Of a DNA stretch of 64,000 bases, positions 57,620 through 64,000 are shown piece after piece. Within the stretch, counting starts at the first letter, position 1; each line of letters starts with the position of its first letter. The DNA lies in the NCBI RefSeq assembly GCF_000243275.1, contig NZ_CM001437.1, positions 800,703-864,702 of the forward strand. Direction: 5' to 3'. Below the pieces are notes generated by a model, which did no database searches, was not told the origin of the DNA, and was given only the letters and a program-made list of their open reading frames with translations. The translations under genes and the position numbers were made by a program. This DNA comes from Myroides odoratus DSM 2801 (lineage in GTDB: Bacteria; Bacteroidota; Bacteroidia; Flavobacteriales; Flavobacteriaceae).

Positions 57620-60382
57620 TTATTTTGTCGAAATTGGCTTGAATTTTGTCAAGTTAATTCCTTCTACAGAAGCTTTATATTCTTCCATTGTTGGAACTCT
57701 ACCTAAAATCGCAGAAAGAACAACTACTGGAGTAGAAGCTAATAAAGATTCTCCTTTTTTGCGTTCTGAATCTTCTACCACACGTCCTTGGAATAAACGC
57801 GTTGATGTAGCCATTACCGTATCTCCTTTCGCTGCTTTCTCTTGGTTACCCATACATAAGTTACAACCAGGGCGCTCTAAATACATGATGTTTTCATATT
57901 CAGTACGTGCATTGTTTTTAGGTAAAAGGTCACTGAATTCGAAACCAGAATATTTTTGTAAGTATTCCCAATCTCCTTCTGCTTTTAACTCATCAATGAT
58001 GTTGTATGTTGGAGCTGCCACAACAAGTGGTGCATTAAATTTCACAGCACCTGTTTGTTTTTCAATATTTTTCAACATTTGAGAAACAATTTTCAAGTCA
58101 TCTTTGTGAACCATACATGAACCTACGAAACCTAAATCTACTTTTTTATCTCCACCATAGAAAGAAAGCTCTCTAATCGTATCGTGTGTATAGCGTTTAG
58201 AAACGTCATCATTGTTTACATCTGGATCGGCAATCATTGGTTCTTCAATGATATCAAGATCAACTACAACCTCAGCATAGTATTTTGCATTTGCATCTGG
58301 CATTAAAGCAGGTTTATCACCTGTTCTAATTTCTTCAATACGCTTGTTTGCTTTGTTGATTAATCCTTGTAACACTTGGTTTTTGTTATCCATTCCTTTA
58401 TCGATCATGATTTGGATACGGCTTTTCGCAATTTCCAATGATTCGATTAAAGTATCATCTTGTGAAATACAGATAGACGCTTTTGCTTTCATTTCAGCTG
58501 TCCAGTCTGTGAATGTAAATGCCTGATCTGCAAGTAAAGTACCGATATGAACTTCGATAATTCTACCTTGGAACACGTTTTCACCACCAAATTGTTTCAA
58601 CATTTGTGATTGAGTTGCATGTACTACGTCACGGAAATCCATGTGTTCTTTCATGCTTCCTTTAAACGTAACTTTTACAGACTCTGGAATTGGCATTGAA
58701 GCCTCTCCTGTTGCTAACGCTAAAGCTACTGTTCCTGAATCTGCTCCAAAAGCAACCCCTTTAGACATTCTAGTGTGTGAATCCCCTCCGATGATGATAG
58801 CCCATTCGTCCACAGTAATATCGTTCAATACTTTGTGGATAACGTCCGTCATTGAGTGGTATTCTCCTTTAGGGTCACGTGCAGTAATTAAACCGAAATC
58901 GTTCATAAATTTCATCAATTTCGGGATATTTGCTTGTGCTTTTTTATCCCAAACTGATGCTGTATGACATCCTGATTGGTAAGCTCCATCAACGATAGGA
59001 GAAATAACAGTTGCTGCCATTGCTTCTAACTCCTGAGCAGTCATCAATCCAGTTGTATCCTGTGATCCTACGATATTCACTTCTACGCGAACGTCAGAAC
59101 CTGCATGTAATACTTTTCCGTTTGTTACTCCAACTGCATTTCTATTGAAGATTTTTTCAACTGCTGTTAATCCTTGTCCTTCAACAGAGATTTCTTTAGA
59201 AGGAGCAAAAACTACAGGAGCTTCCATTCCTAATAATTTTGCAGCGAATGTTTGGATTTTTTTACCAAATACGATAGCATAAGATCCACCAGCTTTGATA
59301 AATTCCATTTTTTGTGGAGTTAAAGCTTTCGAAATATCGATTAACTCTTGATCTCCGTTGTATAATTTTTTTGTTTTTGTATTAATTGTCAATACAGTAC
59401 CTGTAGCTACAGAATAAACTTCTTCTAATACTGGCTCTCCTTTTTCATTGCGAACTACTTCACCAGCAGCATCTGTTTTTTTCACCCAGTTTTTCAAGTC
59501 AATTCCAATACCTCCAGTTACGTCAACTGTAGTTAAGAAAATTGGAGAAATTCCGTTTGTACCAGCAACAATTGGAGCAATGTTTACGAATGGAACATAT
59601 GGACTTGCTTGTTTACCTGTCCAAAGTGCCACGTTATTTACTCCTGACATTCTTGAAGATCCAACTCCCATCGTTCCTTTTTCAGCAATTAACATCACTT
59701 TTTTACCTGGATGTAATTCTTGTAAAGCTTTGATTTGTTGTTGTGCTTCTGTACTAATCATACACAATCCGTGAAGTTCACGGTCTGCACGAGAGTGTGC
59801 TTGGTTTCCTGGAGAAAGTAAATCTGTTGAAATATCTCCTTCACCAGCGATGAAAGTAACTACTTCAATTTTCTCATCTACTTCAGGTAATTTCGTAAAG
59901 AACTCTGCTTTTGCATAACTTTCTACGATATCTTTTGCTACAGCATTACCGCTTAAGAACGCTTCTTTTAAACGATCTGTATCAGCTTCGTACAAGTACA
60001 CTTGTGTTTTCAATACTTTAGCAGCCTCTTGAGCGATTGCTACGTCATTTCCTAAAGCTAAATCTAATAACACCTCGATAGAAGGTCCACCCTTCATGTG
60101 CGATAATAATTCAAAAGCAAAAGCAGGTGTAATTTCATTTACCACAGCCTCACCTAAGATGATTTCTTTTAAAAATTTAGCTTTAACCCCAGCAGCACTA
60201 GTTGTACCAGGTAAAACGTTATAAATAAAAAGCTTAAGAGATTCTGCACGGTGTGCGTTCTCTGTATCTTTAATCTGTGCTATAATTTCACTTAATAGCT
60301 CAGCTCCATCAATTGGCTTAGGGTTAAGTCCTTGATTTTTTCTTTCTTCAATCTCGTTGATGTAATCCTTATAAAAGCTCAT
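57620..60382 (-). CDS. acnB: Bifunctional aconitate hydratase 2 / 2-methylisocitrate dehydratase
   Basis: 920 residues. The N-terminal HEAT-like region covers residues 1-160 (PKPIDGAELLSEIIAQIKDT), followed by the swivelling domain and the catalytic domains. The iron-sulfur Cys are in VGSCMVHKDDLK and RPGCNLCMGNQEK. GGDSHTRMSKGVAFGADSGT and ERPGCNLCMGN are AcnB hallmarks. The length is slightly above E. coli AcnB (865). It acts in the TCA cycle and possibly the methylcitrate cycle. Confidence 0.95.
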   Translation of the reverse strand: MSFYKDYINEIEERKNQGLNPKPIDGAELLSEIIAQIKDTENAHRAESLKLFIYNVLPGTTSAAGVKAKFLKEIILGEAVVNEITPAFAFELLSHMKGGPSIEVLLDLALGNDVAIAQEAAKVLKTQVYLYEADTDRLKEAFLSGNAVAKDIVESYAKAEFFTKLPEVDEKIEVVTFIAGEGDISTDLLSPGNQAHSRADRELHGLCMISTEAQQQIKALQELHPGKKVMLIAEKGTMGVGSSRMSGVNNVALWTGKQASPYVPFVNIAPIVAGTNGISPIFLTTVDVTGGIGIDLKNWVKKTDAAGEVVRNEKGEPVLEEVYSVATGTVLTINTKTKKLYNGDQELIDISKALTPQKMEFIKAGGSYAIVFGKKIQTFAAKLLGMEAPVVFAPSKEISVEGQGLTAVEKIFNRNAVGVTNGKVLHAGSDVRVEVNIVGSQDTTGLMTAQELEAMAATVISPIVDGAYQSGCHTASVWDKKAQANIPKLMKFMNDFGLITARDPKGEYHSMTDVIHKVLNDITVDEWAIIIGGDSHTRMSKGVAFGADSGTVALALATGEASMPIPESVKVTFKGSMKEHMDFRDVVHATQSQMLKQFGGENVFQGRIIEVHIGTLLADQAFTFTDWTAEMKAKASICISQDDTLIESLEIAKSRIQIMIDKGMDNKNQVLQGLINKANKRIEEIRTGDKPALMPDANAKYYAEVVVDLDIIEEPMIADPDVNNDDVSKRYTHDTIRELSFYGGDKKVDLGFVGSCMVHKDDLKIVSQMLKNIEKQTGAVKFNAPLVVAAPTYNIIDELKAEGDWEYLQKYSGFEFSDLLPKNNARTEYENIMYLERPGCNLCMGNQEKAAKGDTVMATSTRLFQGRVVEDSERKKGESLLASTPVVVLSAILGRVPTMEEYKASVEGINLTKFKPISTK

Positions 60383-60680
60383 AATTCAGGTCTATTACTT
60401 ATAGGTTATTGAAAATCAAAGATCTCCTCTTCCCCATAACTGATTATTTTGTATTAGTTATTTTTTTACTTGTACTTCTTCTCTCTCCAATCTGTTGGTT
60501 GCAAATTTCTTCTGTTGAATCAGCATACTTGCTTCTACTTTTACAGCTTCTAAAAACATCTTGTAAAGTATTTATAATACTTCTGGTATTCCTATCATTT
60601 GTTCTTCAGCTGATAAAATCAAAACTTACAATCTTCTACTTCGAAAGAGTATTTGACTTGTATTTTATTTTTTGTCGTCG

Positions 60681-60711
60681 CAAATTTAATCAATCTAATT
60701 AATTTTCAAAA
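60681..60711 (-). promoter_or_regulatory. acnB promoter
   Basis: Minus strand: TTTTG at 60711-60707, an 18-base spacer, then TAAATTTG at 60688-60681, a near-ideal Bacteroidota promoter. The implied leader to the ATG at 60382 is about 290 nt. Confidence 0.75.
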
Positions 60712-60871
60712 GTTTTTAATATTTCCCTCAAATCCAAAAATTATTATTTATAAACATTCTACTTTGATGAAAAAACAACAATACTTTTAGCGTTTCTAAT
60801 CAATTAATCTGAAATAAATTATTTTTTACCTTATAATTTTAAGATATTTCAACTTTTCATTCCTATTTAAT

Positions 60872-60912
60872 AAAAAAACGACATTTTAGTCTATTGCTAA
60901 AATGTCGTTTTC
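60872..60912 (-). terminator. Intrinsic terminator after the surA-like gene
   Basis: AACGACATTTTAG and CTAAAATGTCGTT form a 13-bp stem with loop TCTATTG, with an A run that becomes U on the minus strand. Confidence 0.85.
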
Positions 60913-60934
60913 AATCGTTTAGATTATTATTTTC

Positions 60935-62308
60935 TTATTTTTTGAGCCAATTATTATGGAATTTGCAGTCTCTATATTCCCCTTGAATGTTAATATAGGC
61001 ATCATTTATCTTCTTTGTAATCCATTTTTGAAGCTCACCTTCTTGTTTTTTGTTCAAAGCCATGTTCTTTACCTTCGTATAATCGTCAACAAAGTCGATT
61101 TTATGCGAAGCAATTTTCTTATTGATGGTTACAATACGATAGCTTTTTTGATCTCTGTAATCCGTTTTTAAGGCTACAGGAGAAATCTCTTTCTCTTTAA
61201 GTGAATTAACTAAGAAATACAATTCTCTATCTTCCATTTTATTTAGGTCAAAACGAGGGTCCATGGTCATTGGATCTCTTAAAACACCACCGTTTTGTTT
61301 TGTATCCTTATCATCAGAAGAAGCTGCTGCTGCTTCAGCAAATGTAATTTCATTGTTTACAATTTTCTCGCGAACACCTTCTAATTTTTTCTTAGCATCT
61401 TCCAACGCTTGTTCTGTTGGCTTAGGAACTAATAAAATATGGCGAACATCTAAATGCTGTCCTCTAATCTTCTCTAAATAGATGATGTGAAATCCAAATT
61501 CTGTCTCGAAAGGCGCTGATATTTCTCCTTCAGCTAAACTAAAAGCAACCTCTTTAAACTCTTTTGCAAAAGGAGCTTTTTTTGTAATGGAATAGAATCC
61601 ACCATTAGCTGCAGAACCTTTATCATCCGTAAACAAAACTGCTTTACTGAAAAAACTTGCTCCGTTGTCTATTACGTCACTACGCATTTCGTTTAAACGG
61701 TCAATTACTTTTTGTTTTTGTTCTTTTGAGATTTCTGGCTTGATTACAATTTCTGCAATTTCTACCTCATCACCAACAGTTGGTCTTTCATCTTCTGGAA
61801 TAGCCTTAAAGAACTGTCTTACCTCTTCTGGGGTAATCGTTACTTTCTCAACAATGTGTTTTTGCATTGCTTGAGTTAATTTATTTTGCTTTACAATATC
61901 AAAGAAATAATCTCTAAATTCTTCTTCTGTTTTTTTGTTGTAAAACCCTAAAATTCGATCAATTCCACCTACTTCTTCCACCATTCTGTTGATCTGATCA
62001 TTCATGAATCCAGTTACTTCTGCATCATTCACTTCGATACTATCTTGAACTGCTTGGTGGGCATATAATTTATCTTCTAATAAACGCTCAAATAAATCAC
62101 ATTTTGACAAATTATCAATAGGAATACGCTGTGCTTTTAGCTCCAACAAGGTTTTATCAATTTCGGATTCTAAGATTACGTAATCTCCAACTACCCCAAC
62201 TACCCCATCAATTTTTCTCTTTCCCGCCGGATTTTGCGCTTGCATACCGCCTATCATCACACATGATAGTCCTAGTGCAAACAGCACCTTCTTACTGATA
62301 AATTTCAT
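60935..62308 (-). CDS. SurA-like periplasmic peptidyl-prolyl isomerase
   Basis: 457 residues from the ATG at 62308; the longer reading adds only seven residues. Signal peptide MKFISKKVLFALGLSCVMIG with GMQAQ. An N-terminal chaperone domain (residues 30-165: GVVGDYVILESEIDKTLLEL) precedes two parvulin domains. The first (about 180-285) contains EFKEVAFSLAEGEISAPFET and FGFHIIYLEKI; the second (about 290-395) starts with HLDVRHILLVPKPTEQALED. SurA chaperones outer-membrane beta-barrels and has PPIase activity. It overlaps the end of the lipoprotein gene upstream by 17 bp, an arrangement conserved in Flavobacteriaceae. Confidence 0.85.
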   Translation of the reverse strand: MKFISKKVLFALGLSCVMIGGMQAQNPAGKRKIDGVVGVVGDYVILESEIDKTLLELKAQRIPIDNLSKCDLFERLLEDKLYAHQAVQDSIEVNDAEVTGFMNDQINRMVEEVGGIDRILGFYNKKTEEEFRDYFFDIVKQNKLTQAMQKHIVEKVTITPEEVRQFFKAIPEDERPTVGDEVEIAEIVIKPEISKEQKQKVIDRLNEMRSDVIDNGASFFSKAVLFTDDKGSAANGGFYSITKKAPFAKEFKEVAFSLAEGEISAPFETEFGFHIIYLEKIRGQHLDVRHILLVPKPTEQALEDAKKKLEGVREKIVNNEITFAEAAAASSDDKDTKQNGGVLRDPMTMDPRFDLNKMEDRELYFLVNSLKEKEISPVALKTDYRDQKSYRIVTINKKIASHKIDFVDDYTKVKNMALNKKQEGELQKWITKKINDAYINIQGEYRDCKFHNNWLKK

Positions 62309-63167
62309 AATTTTTATCTTTTTTTGCATCTTTTAAAATATCTTCTTCTATCTGTTTTAGTAATTCCATTTTTCGATTATTTAAAACCATCAATCGCAAT
62401 GAGGGTTCTAAATAGGAATAAGGAACCATATCTCCTTTTTTCAAAACTTGATTGATACGCACAAAGTACGTACTATTTTCATCCTTAACCTCGAAATAGG
62501 TATTATTTTTTAAATATTGTTCTCTATTTTCTGCATTAATAAAAGGGAGTTTCTCATAGATTTGAGAGACATTCACCCATAATGAATCATTTAAGACATA
62601 TGATTTCATTTGTAAGGACAACTGATCTAGCAATTCATACTTGATCTCCTTCCCTCCATTAAATCCACTCTTCACCTTATTAAAATGCGTGTTGGAATTT
62701 AAAATATTGACATAAGAAAGTTTGACCAACATATCGTCTACTCGAAATCCTTGTTTCACTTGATCATAATACGTTTTGAGGTCACTTGCTCGAACAACCG
62801 TATCAATCGATTGTTGTACTAATTTTTCCAGATATCCTTTGATGAGTAATTCCGATTTAAAATTAGCGACTAGTTCATCGATCTCTTTCTTCTTTTCATC
62901 GGATAAATTAAACTCTGCAGCATCCATTAACAGCTGTTTGGTTGCCCATTTATTAATGAATAATTCTACCATTGCAATACTGTCCTTCACTGTACTTTGT
63001 GGGGGCACGATACTTTGCAAAGAGGAACGCTCTAAATATTTGTTATCCACTCGAGCGACATATTTATCTCCATCGAGTTTCTTTTGCTTGTCACAACTAG
63101 TATAGCCCAAAAGTATCGCTAGTAAAACAACGCTATATTTGATGTATCTAATTTCTCTATACTTCAT
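62292..63167 (-). CDS. Lipoprotein related to peptidyl-prolyl isomerases (SurA partner)
   Basis: 291 residues. Lipoprotein signal VVLLAILLGYTSCDKQKKLD with the Cys near residue 26. The chain is mostly helical in the first 130 residues (EIDELVANFKSELLIKGYLE) and then mixed, resembling the N-terminal SurA-type fold with a degenerate parvulin-like C-terminal part. No canonical PPIase active-site residues are clear, so a chaperone-like role is more likely than isomerase. It is cotranscribed with the downstream SurA-like gene. Confidence 0.7.
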   Translation of the reverse strand: MKYREIRYIKYSVVLLAILLGYTSCDKQKKLDGDKYVARVDNKYLERSSLQSIVPPQSTVKDSIAMVELFINKWATKQLLMDAAEFNLSDEKKKEIDELVANFKSELLIKGYLEKLVQQSIDTVVRASDLKTYYDQVKQGFRVDDMLVKLSYVNILNSNTHFNKVKSGFNGGKEIKYELLDQLSLQMKSYVLNDSLWVNVSQIYEKLPFINAENREQYLKNNTYFEVKDENSTYFVRINQVLKKGDMVPYSYLEPSLRLMVLNNRKMELLKQIEEDILKDAKKDKNYEIYQ

Positions 63168-63197
63168 TACCTATACTTTATATTTCTTATTCGCTAA

Positions 63198-63205
63198 CAA
63201 AAATA
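63198..63205 (-). promoter_or_regulatory. Promoter -7 box of the lipoprotein/surA operon
   Basis: TATTTTTG on the minus strand, 31 bp before the start at 63167. No strong -33 box. Confidence 0.35.
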
Positions 63206-63478
63206 ACATTTATAAGCCATAAATGGGACTATTTTTAAAAAAACGAATCAAAATACGCTTAAATAAACGAGTTAAAAAACGTAATTAACAATATTACTAA
63301 TACCTCATTTATTTACCTTAAGGATTAACATTCTATTTAGTTTTTTCAATCGAATTTCGCTTTCTTAGCTTCCGTTAATTCCTTTGTCCCAATTCGTTTA
63401 GCTCTTCTTTTTACTAAAGAAACTATACCTTACAGAAACGATTGCGATTCATTATTATTATTTTCAGCAAATAATGAG

Positions 63479-63486
63479 TATTTTTG
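63479..63486 (+). promoter_or_regulatory. Possible prfC promoter -7 box
   Basis: TATTTTTG, 20 bp before the prfC start codon, giving a very short leader. No -33 TTG at a normal distance. Confidence 0.35.
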
Positions 63487-63505
63487 CAACCTAATTTTTT
63501 TAGAG

Positions 63506-64000
63506 ATGAGTTTTTTAACAGAAATAGAACGCAGAAGAACATTTGGTGTAATTGCTCACCCCGATGCTGGTAAGACAACCTTAACAGAGAAATTGCTACT
63601 TTTTGGAGGGGCAATTCAAGAAGCTGGTGCAGTAAAAAATAATAAGATTAAAAAAGGAGCTACTTCCGATTTCATGGAGATTGAGCGCCAAAGAGGAATC
63701 TCAGTTGCTACATCTGTATTAGCCTTTAACTATAAAGACAAAAAAGTCAACATCTTAGATACACCTGGTCACAAGGATTTTGCTGAAGATACATTCCGTA
63801 CTTTAACAGCCGTTGATAGTGTGATTGTGGTGATTGACGTTGCAAAAGGGGTGGAAGAACAAACGGAAAAATTGGTTGAAGTATGTCGTATGCGCAACAT
63901 TCCGATGATTGTTTTCATCAATAAATTAGACCGTGAAGGACGTGATGCTTTTGACTTGATGGATGAAGTAGAGCAAAAACTTCAATTGAAAGTAACTCCT
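63506..64000 (+). CDS. prfC: Peptide chain release factor 3 (3' end outside window)
   Basis: 165 codons are visible. The G domain carries G1 [15 protein letters not shown]2 region [17 protein letters not shown]3 [20 protein letters not shown] and G4 in [20 protein letters not shown], all in RF3 form. Family length is about 530 residues. RF3 is a GTPase that removes RF1/RF2 after termination. The start [20 protein letters not shown] is typical. Confidence 0.95.
   Translation, partial: MSFLTEIERRRTFGVIAHPDAGKTTLTEKLLLFGGAIQEAGAVKNNKIKKGATSDFMEIERQRGISVATSVLAFNYKDKKVNILDTPGHKDFAEDTFRTLTAVDSVIVVIDVAKGVEEQTEKLVEVCRMRNIPMIVFINKLDREGRDAFDLMDEVEQKLQLKVTP

Larger units (their letters stand above)
60383..60934. 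other. Intergenic region upstream of acnB
   Basis: 552 bp. Besides the acnB promoter and the surA terminator listed separately, it holds no supported gene. A hydrophobic 97-codon frame on the plus strand reflects T-rich DNA and is rejected. Confidence 0.6.

Noticed and set aside
60409..60702. A 97-codon hydrophobic ORF upstream of acnB on the plus strand
   Set aside because: It lies opposite the acnB promoter and leader. The hydrophobic residues follow from T-rich DNA, and no start signal or neighbour supports it.

Overview
This AT-rich window comes from a Flavobacteriaceae bacterium. The host genes (acnA, acnB, a surA-like gene, prfC, uraA, lipoprotein and TlpA-type thioredoxin genes) and the promoter shape TAnnTTTG are typical of Bacteroidota; Myroides is a plausible genus, but that is inference. 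It has two parts: about 41.9 kb of short-tailed (podovirus-type) prophage or phage-derived DNA, and about 22 kb of ordinary chromosome. The left end of the phage lies outside the window. No integrase, DNA polymerase, primase or RNA polymerase gene is visible.

Phage late region (1-31.9 kb, all minus strand, read from high to low coordinates). First come five tail-fibre or appendage genes (31.9-25.6 kb), then a coiled-coil protein and a lysis cassette (holin, amidase, probable single-protein spanin). Next come a tandem GroES-like protein, a small pre-terminase protein, TerL, portal, scaffold and major capsid protein. These are followed by a head-associated protein, two tail ring/adaptor proteins, a 1421-residue tail-nozzle protein and a separate protein that looks like its distal part, and a GNAT acetyltransferase. 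Last come three internal virion proteins, ending in a giant ejected 'polyvalent' protein (at least 1793 residues) that carries an embedded PBECR-type RNase-like domain. Repeated TATCTTTG boxes, each 26-38 bp before a start codon, divide the late genes into transcription units.

Phage middle/early region (32-41.9 kb). On the minus strand are small genes including a Tad2-like (DUF2829) candidate Thoeris inhibitor, a RusA-type resolvase, a DEDDh exonuclease with an extra C-terminal phage domain, a canonical GroES-like protein, three tRNAs (Leu-like, Asp, Trp), a secreted protein starting six bases after tRNA-Trp, and a small regulator with two operator copies. On the plus strand are a winged-helix protein, a 43-residue membrane protein and a compact cluster (J-domain protein, small conserved proteins, Cro/CI-type regulator). 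Intergenic spaces in that cluster carry an unusual repeated element: hairpins with unrelated stems but a shared TTACCAC loop, followed by AACCCTATTAAA. A tRNA-3'-end-like sequence at 41864-41880 is a weak candidate for the right attachment site.

Host region (41.9-64 kb). It holds a membrane protein, a recent tandem duplication of small secreted proteins with nearly identical promoters and signal peptides, a Bcr/CflA-type efflux pump with an AraC regulator, small secreted or stress-type proteins, a TlpA-like thioredoxin, uraA, an MFS pump with a divergent LysR regulator, both aconitases (acnA and acnB) flanking an OsmC-family protein, a SurA-like chaperone with a partner lipoprotein, and the start of prfC. 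Convergent gene pairs are separated by clear intrinsic terminators.
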